Shown: positions 13,348-20,464 of the stretch, piece by piece
Layout of the letters: every line of letters begins with the position of its first letter
Numbering within the stretch: the first letter of the stretch is position 1
NCBI GenBank assembly: GCA_021372515.1
Contig: JAJFUG010000025.1
Location: forward strand, 1 to 20,464
Direction of reading: 5' to 3'
DNA from: a bacterium
Lineage (GTDB): Bacteria > Gemmatimonadota > Glassbacteria > GWA2-58-10
DNA length: 20,464 bases
The notes under the pieces: generated by a model
The model's input: the letters and a program-made list of their open reading frames with translations, nothing else
Told to the model about the DNA's origin: nothing
Database searches by the model: none
Program-made: the position numbers and the translations under genes

Positions 13348-15282
13348 TTACTCCTGCCACTGTTGCGGCGGGTCGACCACGGCCTCGGTCACCTCGCCCA
13401 GGTAGCGCCCGTTGAGCGTGACATCCGCGGTGAGCACCTGCCTGTCCATTCCATGGCCGGGGAGCTTGCGCACCGTAAACGGCACGGCCGCCTGTTTCTT
13501 CCCCTCGATCTTGAACCGGCGCGGCCCGCCGATCACCTCCAGCCCGGCAGAGGTTTTAACCGCGACCTCCACCTCGGCCGGAACGAACAGGTGGTTACGC
13601 AGGAACACCCGCACCTCGAACGTGCCGCCGTCCTTCACAATGCTCCGGTACGGGTAGAACCGGCACCAGCGGTAGTCCATCCCGAAATTCGGGTCGGGCT
13701 GGTCGATCAGGCCGGTCATGACCTCGCGCAGTTCCTGGGCCCACTCCAGGAACCCCTGCAGGTCCTCGCGGCCGGGCGAGTACTCATCCGTGTGCGCCGG
13801 GCAGACAATGTCCGGGCCGTAGTCTAACATTTTCTGCGCGCAGGTGATGAACCCGCCGTCCAGGAAATACTCGTTCTGCGGGACCAGGGGGCCGTTGCGG
13901 CGCTTGTCGGGCCAGGCCTTGTTCCAGGTGTTATCGCCGGTAAACAGCACTTTCTTCCCGTCGATTGTCACGGCCAGGCCCTGATGGAACTCGGTCTGTC
14001 CGGGCAGTCGGAAGAACTCCAGCTCGTACTCCTCCCACTGGACTTTTTCACCGTCATGCAGCACGCGGTCGGCCAGGATCGGGAACGGCACCAGACAGGG
14101 CAGCTTGTAGCGTGCCGGGTGCTCGAACACATCCAGCATGTTCTCGAACACCCAGCGCTGCGCACCCTCGCGCGCCAGCTCCCAGACCCGGATGTTGTGG
14201 TCGTCGTGGTAGTGGCTGAAACTGACCGCATCGATACTCTTAACCCCGAAATCGCCTTTGAGGGTCCAGATCGCCTGCTGGTCCACGTAACCGTAATCGT
14301 AGAGGAACGCCTTGCCGCTTTCCGAGACTATGGCGTAGCAGTTCATGCCCACGTATATCAAATGCGGCAGGATACGGCGCACCGCCTGGCTCTGACGGTT
14401 GAGCTCGTTGGGAACCAGCATCTCGCGTAAGTGTGTGTAAACCACTGAGTTGGCGCTCATCGCCGCCTCCGGGTCATCCATCGGAGCGCCATGGGAGGGC
14501 AGAAGGCTCTGCGGATTCCAGGCGCGCAGGGCCGCGAAGCCGCGCTCCGAGGCGTCCATGCCCTGGGTGAACCCGTAGTAATCCCACTGGAAATCGTACC
14601 AGTTGACCAGCTTGCCCGCGCCGGCGATCAAATCTCCCGTGAACGCCACCCGGCGGCCGTCCACCACCGCCGCGTAGCTCACCGCGCTGTCGGTGTTGCC
14701 GGGCGTGTCCAGCACCTCGAAATCGATCCCGGCCGCGCTCAGCCTGTCTCCGCCGCGCACCGGGCGATCCACCCGGATATCGGAGCGCACGGTGTTCCAG
14801 TGCGAGCGGCAGTCGTAGTTGATGTAAATCTGCAGGCCGTCCCAGAACTTCTGCACATCCTGGAAAAAGCGCAGCTCACCGGCCGGTGCCGCCACCGCGA
14901 AGGGCAGGCTGTCCCGTCCGCAGAGGCCCTGAGCCTGGTCGCGGTGATGGTGGGTGAGTAACACCATGTCCACTCCGGTCACACCGATCCCAGCCAGTTT
15001 GCCCAGCACCGCCCCGGAGCCGAAATCTACCAGCACCGCGCGCGCGCCGTTTTTCAACACGTACACATTGCAGCAGTCGTCATAACGGTAGAGGTTGTCG
15101 CTCAGGCGGGTCAGAGCTCCGCCGGGGCTGAAATCGCGCTCGTGCCGTCGCGACTGGTCGAACGGGAAATCCGGGGCGTCCTCCACCGGGGGCAGGCCCG
15201 CCGCCTGTCTCCCACCGTCGCAGCCGGGCAGCGCGGCCAGTGGCAGGGCCAGGGCCAGCAGGCAGATCGTTCTGAGCAGCAT
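13348..15282 (-). CDS. Lipoprotein with two metallo-beta-lactamase-fold domains
   Basis: 644 residues. MLLRTIC plus a hydrophobic core ends in LPGC (Cys21), a lipoprotein signal. Domain 1 (~55-290) has THHHRDQ (110-116), TPGNTDS, TGDL (215-218) and PSHGAP (262-267): the last His of HxHxDH is Gln116 and the usual PGHT His is Asn196. Domain 2 (~305-530) has intact SHYHDDH (356-362), His433, TGDN (448-451) and PAHTDE (495-500), so it is probably the metal-binding catalytic half. A C-terminal beta-sandwich-like region (~545-644) follows. The ATG at 15282 is preferred over 15324 because it begins directly at the signal peptide and has GGGGGAGG in front. It probably acts as a periplasmic or surface hydrolase; substrate unknown. 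Confidence 0.85.
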   Translation of the reverse strand: MLLRTICLLALALPLAALPGCDGGRQAAGLPPVEDAPDFPFDQSRRHERDFSPGGALTRLSDNLYRYDDCCNVYVLKNGARAVLVDFGSGAVLGKLAGIGVTGVDMVLLTHHHRDQAQGLCGRDSLPFAVAAPAGELRFFQDVQKFWDGLQIYINYDCRSHWNTVRSDIRVDRPVRGGDRLSAAGIDFEVLDTPGNTDSAVSYAAVVDGRRVAFTGDLIAGAGKLVNWYDFQWDYYGFTQGMDASERGFAALRAWNPQSLLPSHGAPMDDPEAAMSANSVVYTHLREMLVPNELNRQSQAVRRILPHLIYVGMNCYAIVSESGKAFLYDYGYVDQQAIWTLKGDFGVKSIDAVSFSHYHDDHNIRVWELAREGAQRWVFENMLDVFEHPARYKLPCLVPFPILADRVLHDGEKVQWEEYELEFFRLPGQTEFHQGLAVTIDGKKVLFTGDNTWNKAWPDKRRNGPLVPQNEYFLDGGFITCAQKMLDYGPDIVCPAHTDEYSPGREDLQGFLEWAQELREVMTGLIDQPDPNFGMDYRWCRFYPYRSIVKDGGTFEVRVFLRNHLFVPAEVEVAVKTSAGLEVIGGPRRFKIEGKKQAAVPFTVRKLPGHGMDRQVLTADVTLNGRYLGEVTEAVVDPPQQWQE

Positions 15283-15369
15283 GGTCGTACCTCCCCCGCG
15301 CGACCCGCCGGCGGTGGATCGCAAAAATGGTGCGAAAACTACTTTTCCCTCTCCGTGACAGCGTGGCTT

Positions 15370-15397
15370 AAGATAACACCAGCCCCGGACGGGTCAA
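15370..15397 (-). promoter_or_regulatory. Possible promoter for the metallo-lipoprotein
   Basis: On the minus strand TTGACC (15397-15392) is followed after 16 bases by TATCTT (15375-15370). The predicted start would leave a leader of about 80 bases before the ATG at 15282. The -35 box is good and the -10 box weak. Confidence 0.35.
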
Positions 15398-15451
15398 GGG
15401 TTTAAGGCCAGTCGATACGCGGTACGCGGTTTGCATTGTAAAAATCAGGAT

Positions 15452-15481
15452 TTGATTGCGCCGCGCCATCCGTATTAATAT
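15452..15481 (+). promoter_or_regulatory. Possible promoter for the cNMP-binding / AI-2E pair
   Basis: TTGATT (15452-15457) and TAATAT (15476-15481) with an 18-base spacer lie in a locally AT-rich stretch (15431-15488). Transcription would start near 15488, giving a leader of about 60 bases before the preferred TTG start at 15551. A nearby TTGACA (15483-15488) has no matching -10 box. Confidence 0.4.
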
Positions 15482-15550
15482 ATTGACAGACCACACCCGA
15501 TGCGGAAAGCCGGTTCCCGACCCGCCGACAGTCTACGACCGGAGGACGCC

Positions 15551-16105
15551 TTGAAAAGATTCAGCGCCATCTGGGGCAACGTGTTCAGCCGTGAGTCCAA
15601 CGACAAGTCCGTTTTCGCCATCCTGACCCGTATTCCCGTGTTCAACGGTCTTACCAAGACCGAGTTGCGCCTGATCGAGAAGATTGTCTACCTGCGGACC
15701 TACCACGAGAGCGAGATAATCTTTGTCGAGGGCGAGCCCGGCGCCGGGATGTACATTGTCGAATCGGGCAGCGTGCGTATCTGCCTGGGGCCCAATACGG
15801 ACGAGGACCACGAGATCGCGCGCCTGGGCTCGGGCGATTTCTTCGGTGAGCTGGCCCTGATCGACGACCACCCGCGCTCGGCCACCGCGGTGGCCCTGAG
15901 CGCCACGCGCCTGGTCGGGTTCTTCCGCTCCGACCTCATTTCGATCATCAACCGCAGCCCCCGGATCGGGGTCAAGATACAGGGCAATATCCTCAAGATA
16001 TTGGTCAAGCGCCTGCGTATCACCGACCAGAAACTGAACGAGGCCTACGAGCAGATCGATTCCATGGAAAGCACCACCCAGAGCGACAAGGCCACCAAGG
16101 TATGA
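15551..16105 (+). CDS. Cyclic-nucleotide-binding domain protein without DNA-binding domain
   Basis: 184 residues from a TTG start with GGAGG at 15541-15545, five bases ahead. An in-frame ATG at 15500 would add 17 residues but has no ribosome site. Residues ~20-140 are a CNBD/CRP-type beta-roll: VFNGLTKTEL, FVEGEPGAGMYIVESGSV and the phosphate-binding cassette FGELALIDDHPRSATA (98-112, with Glu100 and Arg109 in the canonical cNMP contact positions). After the C-helix region there is a helical, polar tail (KLNEAYEQID) and no helix-turn-helix, so it is not a Crp-type transcription factor. It overlaps the AI-2E-type transporter by four bases (ATGA), suggesting that it senses cAMP or cGMP and acts on that membrane protein. 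Domain call is secure; partner regulation is inference. Confidence 0.88.
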   Translation: MKRFSAIWGNVFSRESNDKSVFAILTRIPVFNGLTKTELRLIEKIVYLRTYHESEIIFVEGEPGAGMYIVESGSVRICLGPNTDEDHEIARLGSGDFFGELALIDDHPRSATAVALSATRLVGFFRSDLISIINRSPRIGVKIQGNILKILVKRLRITDQKLNEAYEQIDSMESTTQSDKATKV

Positions 16106-17217
16106 TCCAGGTCAAGCCCAAAGACGAGGCCCTGATTTTCAAGCCGGCGTTCAAGCTCAGCGCCATGGCCACGGTGATCGTGCTGACCATCGCGTTCCTG
16201 CTCTGGATCCCGGGCCTGCTCTCCTCGTTCCTCATCTCGATCATCTTCGTGTTCATCCTCTCGCCGGGAGTGGATTTCTTCGAGCGCCACGGGGTGAGCC
16301 GCAGCAACTCGATCCTGCTGGTGTTCCTGCTGATCGTGCTGGCGGTGGTGCTGATCGCCATGCTGATGAGCCGGGCCGTGGTGGCGGAGTACACCGACCT
16401 GCTCAGCCGGATGGATGAGTATTCAGCCGTGCTCAAAGATGAACTCAACCGTCAGGCCGCCAGCCTTGAGCATCGTTTCGGCCTCGAAAAATTCGGCGCA
16501 GCCTCCCGGCTGCTCAACCTGGGCCAGACCTACCTGTTCGAGGCCCTGACCCCCAGCGGGGACGCCCTGACCACGGTCTCCACCTGGGTCGCGGTGGTGC
16601 CGATCCTGCTCTACTTTTTCCTGCTGGACGGGCACAAGATCAAGAAAGCCTTCATCGGCTTCCTGCCCAACCGCTATTTCGAGATGAGCCTGAACATCCA
16701 CCAGAAAATCAGCCACATCGTGGGCAGTTTCATCCGGGCCAAGCTGATGGAATCTTTCGTGGTGGGACTGTGCGCCCTGGCCGGGTTCATTCTGACCGGT
16801 ATCCTGTTCAAGCCGCTCAACTACGCGATCTTCCTGGCCATCATCACCGGCCTGTTCAACATCATCCCCTACGCCGGGCCCATAATCGGCGCGATCCCGG
16901 TGCTGGTGGTGGCAATCCTGCAATATGTCCTCATTCCGACCTTCCCCGAGTTCCGGGGCGACATGGTCTCCAGTTGGGTCCCGGTGATGTTCATAGCCGG
17001 CTCGCTCGTTTTCGCCCAGATCGTGGACAATGTCTACCTCATCCCGGTGATGCTGGGCAAGTCGGTGGATGTCCACGCCATAGTGGTGCTGCTGGCCGTG
17101 ATCCTGGGGGCCAAGATGCTGGGGATCATCGGCATGGTGATCTCGATCCCACTGGCCAGCATTGTCCAGACCATGGTGCGCGAGATAGCCGACGGTGTGC
17201 GCCACCTGCGGCACTGA
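16102..17217 (+). CDS. AI-2E/PerM-family membrane transporter (former UPF0118)
   Basis: 371 residues with the family's full topology: two early helix pairs (about 20-60 and 70-95), an amphipathic central segment rich in charged residues (~100-165), a helix near 170-180, then the highly conserved end. Signature segments: GLFNIIPYAGPIIGAIPVLV, QIVDNVYLIPVMLGKSVDVH, and GAKMLGIIGMVISIPLAS before the C-terminal VREIADG. Members are proposed exporters of autoinducer-2 or Na+/H+ antiporters; which applies here cannot be told. Start ATG overlaps the stop of the cNMP-binding gene, so the two are translated together. Length is typical and no residues seem missing. Confidence 0.92.
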   Translation: MIQVKPKDEALIFKPAFKLSAMATVIVLTIAFLLWIPGLLSSFLISIIFVFILSPGVDFFERHGVSRSNSILLVFLLIVLAVVLIAMLMSRAVVAEYTDLLSRMDEYSAVLKDELNRQAASLEHRFGLEKFGAASRLLNLGQTYLFEALTPSGDALTTVSTWVAVVPILLYFFLLDGHKIKKAFIGFLPNRYFEMSLNIHQKISHIVGSFIRAKLMESFVVGLCALAGFILTGILFKPLNYAIFLAIITGLFNIIPYAGPIIGAIPVLVVAILQYVLIPTFPEFRGDMVSSWVPVMFIAGSLVFAQIVDNVYLIPVMLGKSVDVHAIVVLLAVILGAKMLGIIGMVISIPLASIVQTMVREIADGVRHLRH

Positions 17218-17277
17218 CCGCGCCTCAAGGCCGTATTGTGTCCAATTCTCCCCCCAGACAGCCCCGGAGGAACCCCT

Positions 17278-19275
17278 GTGAAGTCCATCCGTACTCTCTT
17301 TGCCTGTTGCTTTCTGCTGGCCGCAGTCGTTCCCTGCCGGGCGACTGAGATTCCGCCGCGCCTGGCCCTGAGCGCCGCGGCCGACACCGCGCTCTCGCCC
17401 TACACCGGCTACACCCGCGCCCACTGGATCGAGATCGCCGGACGCATTCTGGCCGGAGTGCTGCCCTATTTCAACCCCGAGACCGGCATCCCGGATTTCC
17501 GGGGCCAGGATGCCGAGAGCGGGCATTTCCAGTACACGTCCAATTTTACCGAGGAGAGCCGCAACGCGTTCGGCCGCTCGATGATCCTGGCCGCACTCTA
17601 CTGCGCGGGCAGCGGCGGGAACACCGTGCCGGGCTGGGACGGCCCGGTGAACGCCCCCTACCTCAAGGGCCTCATCCGCGGCACCGACCCGGACGATCCC
17701 TGCTATTTCGGCCCCACCGGGCCGTACGGGGCTTTCGGCGAGGAAATCTCGCAGTCGATCATGTACTGCCCGCAGTATTTCTGGGACCCGTTGACTCAGC
17801 CGCAGAAAGACAACGTGGCGCGCTGGCTGACCGCCCTGTCCGGGGGCGTGGGCTTCGAGTGCAACTGCTGGTATTTCAACTCGGCCCCCACGCCGGTGCT
17901 GCTCAAGTACGGCTACCCGTTCGACTACGGTCGTATCACCGAGCAGATGGACCGTCTGTTGAGCTGGCACTCCGGGGACGGGTTCTTCGTGGACGGCGGC
18001 AACCGTTCCTACGACTACTACAATTTCTGGGGCTTCCAGATGTTCAACCTGTTCCACTACAAGTACACCGAGCCCTGGAAAATGAAATTCGGCAAGCGGA
18101 TACGCGAGACCACCGCGCAGTTCATGCAGAGTTTCCCGCTGTATTTCGGCTCCAACGGCGCCCCGGTGGCGTTCGGCCGCTCGCTGACCTACCGCTGGGC
18201 CGCGGCGGGCCCGGTGGGTTACGCCGAGGCCGCGGGGCTGGGCACGCTCGACCCGGGGCTGGAGCGGCGGATCGCCTCGGGTTGCCTGAAATATTTCTGG
18301 GAGGGCGGCGCCATGAGCGAAAACGGCCTTCTGCAGCCCGGCTGGCTTGGCCCCAACACCCTGGCCGCCGAGCCTTACGGCCACCGCGGCGCGCCCTACT
18401 GGGCCGCAACCGGGTTCAGCCCGCTTCTGCTGCCTGCCGACCACCCGTTCTGGACCAGTGTCGAAAAACCGATGCCAGCCGACAACGAGGACCGCGTGCG
18501 CGTGGTGGCCGGAGCGCAACTGGTGCTCAAGACCAACCACCGCCGCGGCGAGGCCCGCCTGTTCCCGATCGGCAGCCCGCGCCACAATCAGGTGACCTGG
18601 GAGACCAGCACCAAGTACTACCAGCACGCCTACTCCAGCGTCCTGGGCTGGGCCGGCACGGGCGCGGCCGGGCCGGAGCTGGCCCAGGGACGCTCGGGCG
18701 TGTCGCTGGATGGCCGCACCTGGGCCTACCGCACCCAGAGCGCGCCGATATTCATCTCCGAGCGCCACAACGCCGACAAGTACGCCGCCGACCTGGGCGA
18801 GCGCGGACGGGCCCAGGTGATCACCCAAACCCTGATCGGCAACCAGGGCGAGGTGCACATGGTCTACCACACATTCCCCAAGCCGCTGTATATACGGGTG
18901 GCGGGCTACGGGGTCAGCGCGCCCCACGGCTCGACTGCGGAGCAGGAAATCCGCGGCGACACCCTGCGCGTCAACACGCAAAGCGGCTATCAGAGCCTAT
19001 TAAGCGTGCTCAGCGGCCCCTCCGGCAAGCTGGAGACCGTGACCGTGACCCCGCGGCCGGGCTGGAACCACAGCCACCTGTTCGGCGGCATCGGGGTGTT
19101 CCCGCAGTGGACCAGCGACAAACCCGTGCCGCCCAAGACCCCGGTGATTTTCTACGTGGACGGCGCGCGCGGCGAACAGATCGGTATACCCTCGTTCGAG
19201 GTGTTCAAGGACCGGATGGAGGAGGGCCTCTGGGTGCGCTTCGAGGGGGTGCAGAACCTTCTGGAGGTGTTCTGA
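17278..19275 (+). CDS. Exported DUF2264 domain protein
   Basis: 665 residues from a GTG start with GGAGG at 17266-17270. The signal peptide is KSIRTLFACCFLLAAVVPCRA, with cleavage near residue 22. DUF2264-type motifs: YTGYTRAHWIEIAGRIL (42-58), WYFNSAP (198-204), DGFFVDGGNRSYDYYNFW (234-251) and FGRSLTYRW (299-307), the last two with many aromatic and acidic residues suited to sugar binding. Residues ~30-400 are probably an (alpha/alpha) toroid and ~430-665 a beta-rich C-terminal domain. DUF2264 has no established reaction that I can cite; the architecture resembles polysaccharide lyases and unsaturated-uronyl hydrolases, so a glycan-degrading role outside the cytoplasm is inferred. It lies 60 bases after the AI-2E gene, possibly with its own promoter. 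The end is followed by a hairpin terminator. Confidence 0.86.
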   Translation: MKSIRTLFACCFLLAAVVPCRATEIPPRLALSAAADTALSPYTGYTRAHWIEIAGRILAGVLPYFNPETGIPDFRGQDAESGHFQYTSNFTEESRNAFGRSMILAALYCAGSGGNTVPGWDGPVNAPYLKGLIRGTDPDDPCYFGPTGPYGAFGEEISQSIMYCPQYFWDPLTQPQKDNVARWLTALSGGVGFECNCWYFNSAPTPVLLKYGYPFDYGRITEQMDRLLSWHSGDGFFVDGGNRSYDYYNFWGFQMFNLFHYKYTEPWKMKFGKRIRETTAQFMQSFPLYFGSNGAPVAFGRSLTYRWAAAGPVGYAEAAGLGTLDPGLERRIASGCLKYFWEGGAMSENGLLQPGWLGPNTLAAEPYGHRGAPYWAATGFSPLLLPADHPFWTSVEKPMPADNEDRVRVVAGAQLVLKTNHRRGEARLFPIGSPRHNQVTWETSTKYYQHAYSSVLGWAGTGAAGPELAQGRSGVSLDGRTWAYRTQSAPIFISERHNADKYAADLGERGRAQVITQTLIGNQGEVHMVYHTFPKPLYIRVAGYGVSAPHGSTAEQEIRGDTLRVNTQSGYQSLLSVLSGPSGKLETVTVTPRPGWNHSHLFGGIGVFPQWTSDKPVPPKTPVIFYVDGARGEQIGIPSFEVFKDRMEEGLWVRFEGVQNLLEVF

Positions 19276-19312
19276 GAGCGGACTGGTATTACTGATGGAG
19301 CGTCTGATGCAG

Positions 19313-19340
19313 GGGCACGGCATGCCGTGCCCTTTGTTTT
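19313..19340 (+). terminator. Hairpin terminator after the DUF2264 gene, made from a REP-type palindrome
   Basis: GGGCACGGCATGCCGTGCCC (19313-19332) is a perfect palindrome and is followed at once by TTTGTTTT (19333-19340). It starts 37 bases after the DUF2264 stop. The identical palindrome recurs in inverted context at 19542-19561. Confidence 0.65.
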
Positions 19341-19352
19341 GCCTCCACCTGT

Positions 19353-19430
19353 ATAAAGGGGGAACGAGGGGGATGTTTATTTACTTTTGCATAAATCCCC
19401 CCTGACCCCCTTTGGGAAAGGGGGGGATTT
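19353..19430. repeat. Composite G-run/C-run inverted repeats
   Basis: AAAGGGGGAACGAGGGGGAT (19355-19374) is an imperfect inverted match of AATCCCCCCTGACCCCCTTT (19394-19413), separated by an AT-rich loop. The second arm can instead pair with the following GGGAAAGGGGGGGATTT: AAATCCCCCC (19393-19402) against GGGGGGATTT (19421-19430), with CCCCCTTT against AAAGGGGG inside. The two alternative hairpins are mutually exclusive. Similar CCCCCTTT...AAAGGGGG repeats occur, as I recall, in many environmental genomes. Confidence 0.8.
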
Positions 19431-19484
19431 TGTCCCGCCACAGCCCGCGCTCTCTACCGTCGCCCATGAGACAGCGTTTTCAAT

Positions 19485-19502
19485 CCCCTCTAAAAAGAGG
19501 GG
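19485..19502. repeat. CCCCTCT-AAAA-AGAGGGG hairpin
   Basis: A perfect 7-bp stem with a 4-base A loop, preceded by AAT. It looks like a shorter relative of the C-run/G-run repeat at 19393-19430. No T-run follows on either strand, so it is not called a terminator. Confidence 0.65.
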
Positions 19503-19532
19503 TGGCGGCGTCAGCCGACGGGGTGTGTATTC

Positions 19533-19561
19533 AAATAAAAAGGGCACGGCATGCCGTGCCC
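19533..19561 (-). terminator. Hairpin terminator after the minus-strand glycoside hydrolase, same REP-type palindrome
   Basis: Read on the minus strand, the perfect palindrome GGGCACGGCATGCCGTGCCC (19542-19561) is followed by TTTTTATTTG. It begins 31 bases after the stop of the minus-strand gene. Its outer edge reads TGTAGGGGC, matching the two hairpins at 13222-13295. Confidence 0.68.
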
Positions 19562-19592
19562 CTACATTTTCATCTGCAATTTATGTGATACC

Positions 19593-20464
19593 CTAATCCT
19601 CCAGCCGCTCCTCGGCCAGGCCGGCCACGGGCGCCTTGTGCGCCGCGGCGTACTCCTTTATCCGCGCGTTGAGCTTCTCGCGCCAGCCGGGCAGGTCCAT
19701 ACGCTGGAACGGGGCTATCATGTAATCCAGCCCCGGGCGACGGTCGGCGAAATGGTCTTTCACGTCATCCAGCACGTGCACGAACTGACGGCCCCCCACG
19801 CTGCGCCCCTTTTCGAAGCGGCTTTTCTCCCAGGTGACAGTCAGGTTCCGCCACATCCAGTCGCCCCAGGCGATAAGGCCGCCCACCCGCTGGCTGGCCT
19901 GGGTGAGCAGGCCCACCGCGCGTGCCGGGTCGCCGCCGGCCTCGGCCGCGTGCGCCCGCTGCATGATTTCCTCCGCCTCGCTCAGGGTGAGCACGGTGCG
20001 GATGAAATAGCGCTCCAGGTACGCGATGGAAAGATAGACCTCCAGGTTGTAGCGGTTACGCTCCACCTGGCCCTCGTAGCGGGCCAGTTTCTCCAGCAGG
20101 TCGTCGTTGAGAAGTTTCTGCCGCCCGGCCTCGGCTACCAGGGCGCCGTAGCGTTCATTGAACTCCGCCGGGATGTCGAGCGTGCCGGGGGCTGGAATCT
20201 CGGGCAGGCCCAGCACCTCATCCGTGCGGCGCGTGCCCACGCCCTTGCCCCACGAGTTGCCGTAGCCGGGCCCGCGCTCGGTGCTGGTGACCTCGTCCCA
20301 GCCGTGGTCGAAAAAGCGCGCCCCCTCGATAAGCAGCTTGTAGACCGGAGTGAGGTCGGGGCTGCCCGGTCCATAGAACACGTCCATGAAATCCGCCACG
20401 TTCTGCTCCACCGTGGGGCCGACCGGGTTCCAGGCGTACTGGGTCACCGTGGCCCAGCCCAGGT
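19593..20464 (-). CDS. C-terminal part of a probable glycoside hydrolase (GH20/hexosaminidase-like), 5' partial
   Basis: The frame stays open to the right edge of the window (LGWATVTQYAWNP...), so the start lies outside; about 290 residues are visible. A GTG at 20447 could be read as a start but cuts into what looks like the end of a TIM barrel: QYAWNPVGPTVEQNVADF followed by FYGPG is typical of the last barrel strand and following helix in beta-N-acetylhexosaminidase-like enzymes. The rest is an alpha-helical C-terminal domain rich in Trp, Arg and Glu, with no further motif that I recognise. The catalytic acidic pair would lie upstream and cannot be checked. No other gene is seen behind it; it converges on the DUF2264 gene with a terminator between. 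A GH67/GH84-like or DUF4838-type enzyme is an alternative. Confidence 0.6.
   Translation of the reverse strand, partial: LGWATVTQYAWNPVGPTVEQNVADFMDVFYGPGSPDLTPVYKLLIEGARFFDHGWDEVTSTERGPGYGNSWGKGVGTRRTDEVLGLPEIPAPGTLDIPAEFNERYGALVAEAGRQKLLNDDLLEKLARYEGQVERNRYNLEVYLSIAYLERYFIRTVLTLSEAEEIMQRAHAAEAGGDPARAVGLLTQASQRVGGLIAWGDWMWRNLTVTWEKSRFEKGRSVGGRQFVHVLDDVKDHFADRRPGLDYMIAPFQRMDLPGWREKLNARIKEYAAAHKAPVAGLAEERLED

Larger units (their letters stand above)
19276..19592. other. Palindrome-rich intergenic region between convergent genes
   Basis: 317 bases without a supportable gene. From left to right: a perfect 20-bp palindrome (19313-19332) with T-run; a G-run/C-run inverted repeat complex (19353-19430); a non-repeated stretch (19431-19484); a CCCCTCT/AGAGGGG hairpin (19485-19502); and the same 20-bp palindrome in the reverse orientation (19542-19561). 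The two outer palindromes with their T-runs face each other like terminal inverted repeats of a ~250-bp unit. A 69-codon open frame here (19387-19596) has no coding character. Confidence 0.75.

Noticed and set aside
15483-15488. Perfect TTGACA upstream of the CNBD gene.
   Set aside because: No -10-like sequence lies 15-19 bases downstream; the TTGATT/TAATAT pair just upstream is the better candidate.
16423-18981. Very long open frame (852 codons) on the minus strand.
   Set aside because: It runs opposite the AI-2E and DUF2264 genes, which have clear family motifs and ribosome sites. Long antisense frames are expected in GC-rich DNA, and its translation is low-complexity Gly/Arg/His/Gln-rich without domains.
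19387-19596. Small 69-codon frame in the palindrome-rich intergenic region.
   Set aside because: It is built from the repeats themselves, has no ribosome site and no coding character.

Overview
This is a GC-rich bacterial window with dense, mostly plus-strand coding. A lipoprotein signal, several Sec signal peptides and an O-antigen-ligase-type membrane protein suggest a diderm (Gram-negative) heterotroph. The secreted carbohydrate-active proteins and several families of short palindromic repeats fit a large environmental genome, possibly an uncultured FCB-type lineage. No rRNA, tRNA or other taxonomic marker is present, so that placement is a low-confidence guess.

Layout. (1) 1-3734: the 3' end of an acyl-activating ligase / acyl carrier / PlsC acyltransferase fusion, then a UMF1-type MFS transporter (8-base overlap) and an O-antigen-ligase-like polymerase, apparently one envelope or lipid operon. 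(2) 3746-8670: a strong sigma70-type promoter, overlapped by an inverted repeat, drives eight closely packed genes. These are three ~295-residue membrane paralogs, four ~142-168-residue membrane paralogs and a small XRE/Cro-type repressor. The short proteins align with the first half of the long ones, so seven tandem genes appear to descend from one four-helix ancestor. This is the most novel part of the window. A secreted DUF6263-like protein follows at 8738. (3) 9717-10365: a GxxExxY (PD-(D/E)XK-like) gene between two copies of a 78-bp palindromic repeat. (4) 10394-15282: a Gfo/Idh/MocA oxidoreductase (-), an exported M20 amidohydrolase (+), and a lipoprotein with two metallo-beta-lactamase folds (-). 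(5) 15551-17217: a cyclic-nucleotide-binding domain protein translationally coupled to an AI-2E/PerM-family membrane protein. (6) 17278-20464: an exported DUF2264 protein and, convergent with it, the C-terminal part of a probable glycoside hydrolase. Between them lies a palindrome-rich intergenic region of ~317 bp.

Working together: regions 1 and 2 are envelope-centred. In region 2 the membrane proteins probably form a self-regulated module with the XRE protein, by analogy with known repressor/membrane-protein pairs; the signal and function are unknown. Regions 4 and 6 suggest breakdown and oxidation of sugars or amide-linked substrates outside the cytoplasm. Both convergent gene pairs (13194-13347 and 19276-19592) hold palindromes with a shared GTAGGGGC-type edge, and at 19313-19561 these palindromes look like they serve as transcription terminators. 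All membrane-segment counts and alignments here were made by eye.
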